Positions 53,943 to 62,201 of a stretch of DNA of 64,000 nucleotides are shown here, one piece after another (the stretch's first letter is position 1; every line of letters begins with the position of its first letter). The notes under the pieces are model-generated. The model made no database searches, was not told the origin of the DNA, and worked only from the letters and a program-made list of their open reading frames with translations. Both the position numbers and the translations under genes were made by a program. Origin of the DNA: a bacterium (lineage in GTDB: Bacteria; Desulfobacterota; DSWW01); the NCBI GenBank assembly GCA_028277985.1, contig JANQFG010000109.1, forward strand, positions 1 through 64,000, written 5' to 3'.

Positions 53943-55247
53943 CTACTTGCAGAGCTTCTGGAAGCCGCCCAGGGAGAAATCGTTCCTGTCGTGCTGCGCC
54001 AGATAGCGTGTGGAGTTCTTCGGGTGGATCAGCACGATGACGCAGCCGTGTTCGCTTCGATCGTCAAAGGCCATCATGTTCCCCAATCCCGAAGTCTGGT
54101 AGCTCTTGTCACCCGACTCGAGCACGTCCAAGCATTGCCACTCGGTTTTCCAATACGAATTTGAGCGGTCCGTGATGACCTTGTAAGTGGGGGTGAATAC
54201 GCCTGCATCTACCCAGAGAAGCTGTGGCCCGTAATTGTAGTACTTGTCCTTCGCCTCGCACTCGAGGATGTAGGTGGGCCTCTTCACGTAGATCAGGCCC
54301 TGTGGCCACCAGGGTGCACCCTGCCACCCTTCCGTCTCGAAACCATACGGAATGTTGCGTCCCTCGGGTACGCTGTACCATTCGCCTACATCGTTCTTAG
54401 AGAGTTTGATGGGAGGCCCAGGGAAGAACGGAACGTACTGGTCCGCCTTCTTGACCAGTTTCCACGTGAAGGCGTTGATCTTGCCTCCATAGCCCCACGC
54501 GTCATCCACACAGAAATCAGAGCCCAGGAATGCATCGGACCTGTTCGCAGGGCTCATCCGCCGGACTCGCCGGATCGCCGGCACGTAAGCGAACGTGCTG
54601 TCCAGCCTGTCGTTCCGATACCTCCAGAGCAGGATGTTGGTTCCCTTGATGTCGAAGGGCGCCAGGGCGATAATGAGCGAGTGCATCTCCACCTGCTCAG
54701 GGTTTGACTCCTCCCGGGCGGGGGGATAGCCGTCCAGGCAGTAGGTCCAGTAATCCATCTTGGTCTCGCGCTCAAAGCCCGTTTTCCGGCCCACCCATTT
54801 CACCTGAAAGTCAACCTGGATGGGGCCGACCGCGTAAGAATAGTAGTGCTTGTTGTACATGATCTTGGCGCCCACCTTCGGGTCCTCGAGGTCGAGTTCC
54901 GGGAAGGGCATGCCGTCCACGAATTCGGGGAGCTTTCCGGTTTTGACGTCAACGAGGAGACCATCGGCGTCCACGTCGTACTTGCCCTTGTTGCTCTCCC
55001 AGTACTTCTTTGCAGGCGGCGGCAGATAATCGTCCGGGTTGTATGGCACCTCACCGATCGTGATCGTCCCGTCACCCTTCTTGACCCAATTCAAGACTGG
55101 ATCCGGGATCATTCCTTCGATCTCCTGAAAGTTGGTCTTGTCGATCACCGTGCCTACAGCCAGGTCTGCATAGGCACAGGGATTCGATACTGAGAAGAGG
55201 ATAAGGACTGTCAGGAAGGCAACTGCCAGAGGTGTGCGTCCTCTCAT
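53943..55247 (-). CDS. DUF1329 family envelope protein
   Basis: A 434-residue exported protein. Signal peptide MRGRTPLAVAFLTVLILFS, cleavage near AYADLAVG. The mature part has the DUF1329 pattern: rearranged LolA/LolB-like half-barrel segments, LWRYRNDRLDSTFAYVPAIRRVRRMS, RSDAFLGSDFCVDDAWGY and GRNIPYGFETEGWQ. Relatives are periplasmic/outer-membrane proteins often encoded beside RND-type exporters and DUF1302 proteins in degraders of steroids and hydrocarbons. Here no such partner is adjacent. AGGAGG lies seven bases before ATG 55247. Confidence 0.85.
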   Translation of the reverse strand: MRGRTPLAVAFLTVLILFSVSNPCAYADLAVGTVIDKTNFQEIEGMIPDPVLNWVKKGDGTITIGEVPYNPDDYLPPPAKKYWESNKGKYDVDADGLLVDVKTGKLPEFVDGMPFPELDLEDPKVGAKIMYNKHYYSYAVGPIQVDFQVKWVGRKTGFERETKMDYWTYCLDGYPPAREESNPEQVEMHSLIIALAPFDIKGTNILLWRYRNDRLDSTFAYVPAIRRVRRMSPANRSDAFLGSDFCVDDAWGYGGKINAFTWKLVKKADQYVPFFPGPPIKLSKNDVGEWYSVPEGRNIPYGFETEGWQGAPWWPQGLIYVKRPTYILECEAKDKYYNYGPQLLWVDAGVFTPTYKVITDRSNSYWKTEWQCLDVLESGDKSYQTSGLGNMMAFDDRSEHGCVIVLIHPKNSTRYLAQHDRNDFSLGGFQKLCK

Positions 55248-55574
55248 CTTTTGTCCTCCTTTCGCTTGTCCGTGTGTGAGTCTGCTGCTGCACGATTCGT
55301 TATTCTGTTGCAAACATAATGTATCTTGCGGACCGATGCAACAAAAAAAATTACTCAAAAACAACGCGTTGCGTCATCTCGCGTTCCATCTGTTTTTACG
55401 CCTGGAATACGGAAGATTATACGACCCATAAGTCCTCAACCAATCCTTGCGAAGACGGCTCATCTACCGCGCCGGGAAGGGACAAATCGGTCCGCCAGGA
55501 AAAGAACCTTCAGAACGAGACCGTGTGACTTGCTGGGCCGAAGGCTGCCGGAGTCTAGGACCGTCGAATGTGGC
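55248..55574. other. Regulatory region upstream of the DUF1329 gene
   Basis: About 325 bp. On the minus strand a perfect TATAAT (55421-55416) is preceded at 16 nt by TTGGTT (55443-55438), a plausible promoter giving a leader of about 165 nt. An A-run-rich patch (55340-55361) and the palindrome CAACGCGTTG (55362-55371) lie downstream and may bind a regulator. No gene seen. Confidence 0.45.
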
Positions 55575-56978
55575 TCAGCTGCGTTTCTCCATGAAAATCC
55601 TCCGCTCTCGAAGGGCCAACAGAGCCTCGACGGAGCGGGACATGGATCCGAAGGCTGCCACACCACGGTCGTGGAAATCCAGCAGATGCTGGTCCGTAAA
55701 GGGGCCGTAGAGGCAAAAGACGACCAGCGGCTTTTCGGACTGCCGGTTCTTCGTGGAAATGATGTTCACGAGCCTGCTCGAGACCCCTTCCGGTGCGAAG
55801 AACGCCACCACCAGGATCGCATCCACCTCCGGAGAACGTATGAGGATGTCCAGGGCCTCCTCGTACGTTTCGTCCGTGCAGGCGGCGGTGAGATCCACCG
55901 GATTCTGAGGCGATGCGAAGGGCAAGAGCACGGCTCGTAGACGTTCCACCGTATCCTGGCTCAACTCGGCCACTCGCAGACCTACGGGACCGGTCAGGGA
56001 ATCCAGTGAGTCGACGGCCATCACCCCGTAACCACCTGCCGGTGTGATTACGGCGACCCGATCCCCCTCCATGGGGGGGCAGAGGGACAGGACTTTGCAG
56101 AAATCGCAGAACTGCTGGTCGTCCCGAACGTGATGGACACCAAATTGTCGCCACGTGCTCCCGGCCACGCGACCACTGCCCGCCAGGGCTCCGGTGTGGG
56201 AAGACACTGCGTGCGCGCCCGCGGGTGTTCGCCCGCCCTTGAGCACGACAACCGGCTTGCGGGCGCTGATCCTATCGAGATTTTGCAGGAACTCGCGGGC
56301 GTGGGAAAAATCCTCGAGGTAGAAACCCAATACGCGGGTCCCTTCGTCCTCGGCAAACCATTCGGCCAGTTCGATTTCGTCCACGTCGCACTTGTTCCCG
56401 AGCCCCACGAAGGCACGAAGACCGAACCCTGATGAGGAAGCGTATCCGAGAGCCTCAACCCCTACCGAACCGGATTGAGAAACAACCGCGATCGAGCCTC
56501 CCGGCAGCAGGGAGCGGTCCCCGTGCTCCACGAAGATGGTGTCGAGTCCGGTGTGGGGCACGAAGATCCCCAAGGTGTTCGGGCCGAGAATGCGTGCACC
56601 CTTCTCTCTTGCCAGCGAGACCAACCGTTGTTCCGCTTCCGTCCCTGCCGGGCCGGTTTCGCTGAAGCCGGACGCCACGATGACAGCCGCCTTGACGCCT
56701 GCCTGCACCGCGTCCCGCAAGGCCTCTTCGCAATGCTTCGTTCCCACCGCGAGCACGGCCAGGTCCGGGGTTTCGGGAAGAGTCCCGGCGGTTCTGTGAA
56801 CGGGAAGCCCGTCTACTGAATCGAGGCTGGGATGAATCGCGAAAAGCGGCCGGCCGTATCTTCGCAACAAGGTGAAGATGCGGCCTCCAGGCTTGTCGCT
56901 GTCGTCCGTTGCTCCGTAGACAACGATGGAACGAGGCGAGAAGAAGGATCGCAGGGAGGATCGGTCGGTGGTCATGGT
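55575..56978 (-). CDS. ADP-forming acyl-CoA synthetase alpha subunit (CoA-binding/ligase domains)
   Basis: A 467-residue protein of the acetyl-CoA synthetase (ADP-forming)/succinyl-CoA ligase superfamily. CoA-binding Rossmann domain 8-130 (FFSPRSIVVYGATDDSDKPG), then two flavodoxin-like ligase domains with AVVSQSGSVGVEAL and the phospho-His loop SSHTGALAGSG (about 250). Acyl-CoA, ADP and phosphate would give acid, CoA and ATP, or the reverse. The ATP-grasp beta subunit is neither fused nor adjacent. The long open frame upstream of 56978 lies antisense to an ACAD gene and is not part of this protein. Confidence 0.85.
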   Translation of the reverse strand, partial: TMTTDRSSLRSFFSPRSIVVYGATDDSDKPGGRIFTLLRRYGRPLFAIHPSLDSVDGLPVHRTAGTLPETPDLAVLAVGTKHCEEALRDAVQAGVKAAVIVASGFSETGPAGTEAEQRLVSLAREKGARILGPNTLGIFVPHTGLDTIFVEHGDRSLLPGGSIAVVSQSGSVGVEALGYASSSGFGLRAFVGLGNKCDVDEIELAEWFAEDEGTRVLGFYLEDFSHAREFLQNLDRISARKPVVVLKGGRTPAGAHAVSSHTGALAGSGRVAGSTWRQFGVHHVRDDQQFCDFCKVLSLCPPMEGDRVAVITPAGGYGVMAVDSLDSLTGPVGLRVAELSQDTVERLRAVLLPFASPQNPVDLTAACTDETYEEALDILIRSPEVDAILVVAFFAPEGVSSRLVNIISTKNRQSEKPLVVFCLYGPFTDQHLLDFHDRGVAAFGSMSRSVEALLALRERRIFMEKRS

Positions 56979-57146
56979 TGTCTTTGTCCTTGCTGGCTTC
57001 CTGAATGCCCTGGTGATTGCCGAGTCTACATGATCTCCCCACCCTTTTCCACAAATCGACTTGACCCGGAAAGGGATACGGAATATGTCTACCTTGGCAG
57101 CAAGAGTGATTTCCCCATTTTCTTCCGTTTCGAGGAGGATCGAAGA

Positions 57147-58367
57147 ATGGACTTCCGACTCAATCGAAAGCAGGAGGCATTCCGAAAGAAATTCGTGGCC
57201 TGGCTTGCAGAGAATCTCCCTCCGGACTGGGACCCTTCCCGTTTCCGGAACTACGACGGTCCGGAGGCCTGGGCGCGTGCTTACCGTGACTTTCAGAAGC
57301 GTCTCTTCGAAGCCGGCTACGCTTCCATGCACTATCCGAAGGAGTACGGAGGACAGGGCAAGACCCTGATGGAAGAGGTGATCGTCATGCAGACCCTCGC
57401 ATCCACCTGCATGGAATTGCGAGTCCCGGGAATCATCATGCACGGCATGGCCGCCCCGACGATCCTTCACTGCGGAAACGAAGAGCAGAAACGCAAGTTC
57501 CTGCCGAAGATCATCGACGGGACCCAAATTTGGTGCCAGGGCTTCAGTGAACCGAATGCAGGCTCCGACGTGGCCAACGTGTCTACCCGGGCAGTGAGAG
57601 AAGACGGCTACTACATCCTCAACGGACAGAAGGTCTGGACCAGCTTCGCGCATTTGTCGGATTATTGCATCCTGCTCGTCCGAACCGATCCGAACGTACC
57701 GAAGCACAAAGGACTGAGCTATCTGCTTCTCGACATGAAACTGCCGGGGGTGGAGATCAGGCCCACCACCCAGATCACCGGCGGGGCCGAATTCAATGAA
57801 CTCTTTTTTGACGACGTCCGTGTTCCCGTCGAAATGCTGGTGGGTCAGGAGGGTCAGGGCTGGATGATCGCCATCACGACGCTCATGTTCGAGCGTGTGC
57901 TGGGGGACGCCGTTATGGGCGCGGCGTATGAAAGGAACATCGGAAAGATGCTGGCACTGGCAAAGGAGACAAAGCGTTCCGGGAGACCGGTAATCGAGGA
58001 TCCCATCTTTCGGCAGCAGCTGGCGCAGGGGTACATCGAAGTCATGGCCCTGAAGTACCATGGACTGCGCAACCTGAGCACCCAGGTCCAGGGGGGAATC
58101 CCCGGCCCCGAGGGGTCCATAGGCAAGCTCCTCTGGAGCGAGCCGAATCAGCGCATCTTCGAGAATGCGATGGGAATGCTGGGCCCCCAAAGCCAGATCA
58201 TGTCGGGGTCCCCGTGGTCGGTTCACGACGGATTCTGGCAGTACGGGTTCCTTAGATCCAAGGGCAATACGATCGAAGCAGGAACCTCGGAGGTGCAGCG
58301 GAACATCATCGGCGAGCGCTGCCTGGACCTTCCGAAGGACGTCAGCCGCGCCGCAAGGCAGAAATAG
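57147..58367 (+). CDS. Acyl-CoA dehydrogenase (FadE-like, catalytic residue present)
   Basis: A 406-residue ACAD. Substrate/FAD segments WCQGFSEPNAGSDVA and YILNGQKVWTSFAHLSDY, and the C-terminal NTIEAGTSEVQRNIIGER, which carries the catalytic Glu. GGAGGA precedes ATG 57147; the longer frame is antisense to the synthetase gene. It is followed 34 bp later by a second, shorter ACAD. Such pairs form alpha2-beta2 enzymes for bulky CoA esters such as steroid side chains in actinobacteria. Confidence 0.88.
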   Translation: MDFRLNRKQEAFRKKFVAWLAENLPPDWDPSRFRNYDGPEAWARAYRDFQKRLFEAGYASMHYPKEYGGQGKTLMEEVIVMQTLASTCMELRVPGIIMHGMAAPTILHCGNEEQKRKFLPKIIDGTQIWCQGFSEPNAGSDVANVSTRAVREDGYYILNGQKVWTSFAHLSDYCILLVRTDPNVPKHKGLSYLLLDMKLPGVEIRPTTQITGGAEFNELFFDDVRVPVEMLVGQEGQGWMIAITTLMFERVLGDAVMGAAYERNIGKMLALAKETKRSGRPVIEDPIFRQQLAQGYIEVMALKYHGLRNLSTQVQGGIPGPEGSIGKLLWSEPNQRIFENAMGMLGPQSQIMSGSPWSVHDGFWQYGFLRSKGNTIEAGTSEVQRNIIGERCLDLPKDVSRAARQK

Positions 58368-58401
58368 AGGGGCTGCGGCCCCTTGGAGTGGAGAAGAGAC
58401 C

Positions 58402-59544
58402 ATGGATATCAGACTGAACGAAGATCAGTTCGAGATCGCGAGACATGCCAGAAGATTCTGCGAGAACGAATCGTCCATAGAATACGTCCGAAAGATGTTC
58501 GAGGACGACAGGGGTTTTAAGGACGAGGTCTGGGCCAAGATGGCCGAGATGGGCTGGATGGGTATGCGGATTCCCGAATCCTGTGACGGGATCGGACTGG
58601 GCCTGCTCGATCTGGCACTGGTCCTGGAGGAGATGGGCCGTGGTGTAACGCCCGGACCGTTCTTCTCGACCGTCCTTCTCGCCGCAGAGATTCTCATGGC
58701 GGCCGGGAGCGACGAGCAGAAGGCGCAATACCTCCCCCGCATCGCGGCAGGTGAGATCAGAGGAACCCTGGCCCTCCACGAACCGGAGAGCGGGGCCGAT
58801 CTCGGCTACATCCAGATGGAGGCTGACGAAGAGGGAGAAGCGTACATACTGAACGGAACCAAGATTGCCGTTCCGGACGCACACGTAGCAGATTTCCTCG
58901 TGTGCGCGGCCCGAACCCGAAAAGGAAGACAACCTGGCCGGGGTATCACCCTCTTTCTCGTCGACACGGGTTCGCAGGCGCTCTCCATTTCAAGACTGCC
59001 GACCATGGATGGGACACGAAAGCTCTGTTCCGTCGAGTTCGACCGGATGAGGGTCGGCCGGGACGCCGTTCTCGGGGAGCCCCACAAAGGGTGGAAGCCG
59101 CTTCTCCGGGCCCTGCAGGTCGCCCAGGTCGGCCTGTGCGCCGAGTGTGTGGGTGGAGCGCAACGGGCCATGGAGATCGCGACGGAGTACGCCAAGGTGC
59201 GCATCCAGTTCGACCAACCGATCGGTGCCTTTCAGTCGATCAAGCACCGCTGTGCACAGATGTACGTCGAGGCCGAGACAGCGCGCTCGATTCTCTACTG
59301 GGCGGCCTGGGCCCAGGACCATGGCAAGCCGAAAGAGGCGGCCCTGGCCTCATCGGTTGCCAAGTCCTTCTGTTCGGAAGTCTTTCGCAACTGCTCTACG
59401 AGCGCGATACAGGTGCTCGGGGGTACCGGCTTCTCCTGGGAGCACGACATCCACCTCTATCTCAAGCGGGCCAAAGCGAACGAGATCGCCCTGGGGGATC
59501 CTGTCTATCACCGCGAACAGGTCGTTCGGCTCCTGGAGGGTTGA
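58402..59544 (+). CDS. Acyl-CoA dehydrogenase (second subunit-like)
   Basis: A 380-residue ACAD. The middle segment LALHEPESGADLGY and YILNGTKIAVPDAHVADFLV are present. The C terminus reads VLGGTGFSWEHDIHLYLKRAKANE and ends soon after, without an EGTSE motif. This resembles the non-catalytic or alternative-base partner of heteromeric ACADs (FadE28-like). AGAAGAG precedes ATG 58402. It likely forms a complex with the upstream ACAD. Confidence 0.86.
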   Translation: MDIRLNEDQFEIARHARRFCENESSIEYVRKMFEDDRGFKDEVWAKMAEMGWMGMRIPESCDGIGLGLLDLALVLEEMGRGVTPGPFFSTVLLAAEILMAAGSDEQKAQYLPRIAAGEIRGTLALHEPESGADLGYIQMEADEEGEAYILNGTKIAVPDAHVADFLVCAARTRKGRQPGRGITLFLVDTGSQALSISRLPTMDGTRKLCSVEFDRMRVGRDAVLGEPHKGWKPLLRALQVAQVGLCAECVGGAQRAMEIATEYAKVRIQFDQPIGAFQSIKHRCAQMYVEAETARSILYWAAWAQDHGKPKEAALASSVAKSFCSEVFRNCSTSAIQVLGGTGFSWEHDIHLYLKRAKANEIALGDPVYHREQVVRLLEG

Positions 59545-59769
59545 TCCCCTTACGGGCAGGTGCTCACCGGGTAAGCCGCCGCAGGCAGGGACCTGCTGCC
59601 GAACTCTACGGTGAAGCTTCCAACCGCTTCGATCGGCAGGCTCGTAGTGGTGTCCGGATGGACGCGGGGTCCTCCAACGGTACCCTTGCAGCAAGCCCGC
59701 CGGGCGGTGTAAATAAGGTACGACACCGAAGAGACCCATACGACTCCAACAGGAGCGAAGGAGGAAAAC

Positions 59770-61335
59770 GTGACGACGGAGCAACCTAGGTCCAAGCCCC
59801 CGAACTTCCTCGAGATTCATGCAGGAAATCATCCCGACAAGCTGGCTGTTATCGGCATGGATCGGTCTCTTACCTACGGACAACTCAGGGAACGGGCCAG
59901 GCGCTTGGCCAGGAGCCTCTACGCTCTGGGTGTCAGGCCGGGAGACCAGGTCGCCCTGATGACCTACAACAACCCGGTGCAGCCGGAGGTCTCGAACGCA
60001 CTCCAATACCTCGAGGTCGGCCTTGTCATGGTGGGGTACCGGATGAAGCCGCGGGAGATCGAATACATCGTGGACAACTCCGATTCCAGGGTATTGATCT
60101 TCTGGCACGAGTTTGCGGATCGAATCCTCCCCTACAAGGAGAACTACGCCAAAGTCCTGCCGGGTGGATTCATCTCCTTCGGCGGCCCGACGAACCCGGA
60201 CGCCCAGGACTACGAAAGCCTCCACGACAATGCCCCGGACATGGACCTGGACGCGCTGCCGCCTGCCGCAGAGCCTGGCAGTTCCATGATCTACACCTCC
60301 GGTACGACAGGAAGGCCCAAGGGAGCGGCCCGGAAGACCGATTTCGTGGCGAAGCCCGGGGTCATGGATTTCATGTTCAGCGCCATCAGCAACCTCAAGA
60401 TGAACCCGAACGAAGTTCATCTCGTGTGCTGCCCCCTCTACCACTCCGCCCCGACCCTGTTCAACATAATCTGTTTCCTTCTGGGCGGGACCTCGGTGCT
60501 GCAACCCCGGTTCGACGCTGTAGAATTTCTCGAATGGGTCGACAAACATCGGGTCACCTCCACCCACCTCGTCCCGACCATGGTCCGCCGACTGCTGGAC
60601 GTCCCGGAATCCGTGACCGACCGCCTCGATCTGTCGAGTCTGCGCACCGTGATCTGTGGAGCCGCCCCCCTCTTCCCGGAGTACAAGCTCGCCTTTCTGG
60701 ACCGATATGGGGACTGTCTCTACGAGTACTACGGATCCACCGAGGCGGGCATGAATACGCTCATCACCCCTGAGGAGATGCGGGAACGGCCGGCCAGTGT
60801 GGGCAGGCAGTTCACCGGCAACGAGCTCATCCTGTTCGACGAGATGGGAAACGAGGTTCCTGATGGAGAACGGGGGATACTCTACATCCACAACGGGATC
60901 ATGATGGACGGCTACTACAAGAACGAAAAGGCGACCGAAGAGACGCGTCAGCAGAAGTACATCACCGTGGGCGATGTTGCGATCCGGGACAAGGAGGGAT
61001 ACTACTTCATTGTAGACCGGGTCAAGGACATGATCATCCGGGGAGGGGTAAACGTCTATCCTGCAGAGGTCGAGGAGGTTCTCGTTTCCATGGCCGGAAT
61101 CGCCGACGCGGCCGTGGTGGGCATCCAGGATCAGGAGTTCGGGGAAGCAGTGGCCGCCTTCCTGGTCTACGACGAGGGCGTGTCGGTTTCGGAAGAGGAC
61201 GTGAAGACCTACTGCGCCGATCAGATGGAGAACCACAAGATCCCGGTTGCGATCTTTCCGATCGATGAGATTCCAAGGACGCCGACCGGAAAGATCCTCA
61301 AGAGAGAGCTCAGGGAAAAACTGAAGGAAGAATGA
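59770..61335 (+). CDS. AMP-forming acyl-CoA synthetase (FadD-like)
   Basis: A 521-residue ANL-superfamily ligase. P-loop-like motif MIYTSGTTGRPKGAAR (about 176-191), YGSTEAGMNT (about 320), GDVAIRDKEGYYFIVDRVKDMI (about 400) and the C-terminal catalytic Lys in PTGKILKRELR (about 510). It activates a carboxylic acid to CoA thioester through an acyl-adenylate. GTG 59770 follows GAAGGAGG. Next to the ACAD pair it probably supplies their substrate. Confidence 0.9.
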   Translation: MTTEQPRSKPPNFLEIHAGNHPDKLAVIGMDRSLTYGQLRERARRLARSLYALGVRPGDQVALMTYNNPVQPEVSNALQYLEVGLVMVGYRMKPREIEYIVDNSDSRVLIFWHEFADRILPYKENYAKVLPGGFISFGGPTNPDAQDYESLHDNAPDMDLDALPPAAEPGSSMIYTSGTTGRPKGAARKTDFVAKPGVMDFMFSAISNLKMNPNEVHLVCCPLYHSAPTLFNIICFLLGGTSVLQPRFDAVEFLEWVDKHRVTSTHLVPTMVRRLLDVPESVTDRLDLSSLRTVICGAAPLFPEYKLAFLDRYGDCLYEYYGSTEAGMNTLITPEEMRERPASVGRQFTGNELILFDEMGNEVPDGERGILYIHNGIMMDGYYKNEKATEETRQQKYITVGDVAIRDKEGYYFIVDRVKDMIIRGGVNVYPAEVEEVLVSMAGIADAAVVGIQDQEFGEAVAAFLVYDEGVSVSEEDVKTYCADQMENHKIPVAIFPIDEIPRTPTGKILKRELREKLKEE

Positions 61336-61357
61336 AGCAGAGGGAGGCAGCGCGATC

Positions 61358-62176
61358 ATGAGCAAAACAGCCGGATTCGTTTTTGAGAAAGGGAAGCCCT
61401 ACATCATGCCCGCCCATTTCGGCTCAGCCACCCAGGGCTGGGACGGCGAGAGGGCGCACTACGCCGACAACACGGCCCTCACGGTCATGTACGCCACCGA
61501 TCCGGACAGGGTCTCGCGGCTGCTCCCACCCGGTTTCGTCGTGGCAGATCCGGCAGTCATTTCGGTCAGCTTCGTGATGTGCCGCGGCGTGGACTTCATG
61601 GCAGGCGGAGGATACAACCTCGTTGCCGTCAATGTGGCGGCCCGCTTCGAAGGAAAGAAGGACGCGGAGGCCGGGACCTTTTCCCTGATCGTCTGGGAGA
61701 ACGACTTCTTTCCCATCGTGCTGGGCAGAGAAGTGCTGGGCGTACCGAAGCTTTTCGGAGAGATCCCGGACATGTGGATGAGGGATGCGAGGAAGGGCTT
61801 CTCCGTATCCGAGTACGGGACCCTGCTGCTCGAGGGCGAGCTCTGGGATCTGAACCAACTCGATGACGAAGGGCTCAAGGGAGTGCAGGCCGAGGTGGAC
61901 AGCCAACTCTGGATGGGCTGGAAGCATGTCCCGTCATGCGATCTGCGCGGCGCGGATGTAAGCGCTGCCACTGCCCTGCCGGCGAAGACCGAGATCAAGG
62001 AGGCGTGGATGGGACAGGGAAGGATCGCGTTCCATGAGACGATCTGGGAGCGGGCGCCCCTCTCCTACAGGGCTGTGAATGCCCTTGCCGAATTACCGGT
62101 GGAGCAGAGCCTCGGCGCTATCCTGACCCGGGGGTGGCAGGACCTCCTTATTGCCCAACAGCACTCCATGGAGTGA
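61358..62176 (+). CDS. Acetoacetate decarboxylase family protein
   Basis: A 272-residue ADC-fold protein. The signature region reads GREVLGVPKLFGEIPD (about 126-141). The Schiff-base Lys appears present (VPK), but the second Lys that lowers its pKa is replaced by Leu. The protein may decarboxylate a beta-keto acid, or act as a hydratase/aldolase-like variant as known for some ADC homologs. It lies 22 bp after the acyl-CoA synthetase and 25 bp before the lipoprotein gene. Confidence 0.83.
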   Translation: MSKTAGFVFEKGKPYIMPAHFGSATQGWDGERAHYADNTALTVMYATDPDRVSRLLPPGFVVADPAVISVSFVMCRGVDFMAGGGYNLVAVNVAARFEGKKDAEAGTFSLIVWENDFFPIVLGREVLGVPKLFGEIPDMWMRDARKGFSVSEYGTLLLEGELWDLNQLDDEGLKGVQAEVDSQLWMGWKHVPSCDLRGADVSAATALPAKTEIKEAWMGQGRIAFHETIWERAPLSYRAVNALAELPVEQSLGAILTRGWQDLLIAQQHSME

Positions 62177-62201
62177 CAGGAGTAAATCGAGGAGACCGAC
62201 C

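Noticed and set aside
56979..58403. N-terminal extension of the ADP-forming synthetase frame to 942 codons
   Set aside because: The extension is antisense to the ACAD at 57147-58367. The CoA-binding domain starts naturally at ATG 56978.
59350..61365. Minus-strand open frame of about 671 codons opposite the acyl-CoA synthetase
   Set aside because: Antisense shadow; the + strand gene has all ANL motifs.
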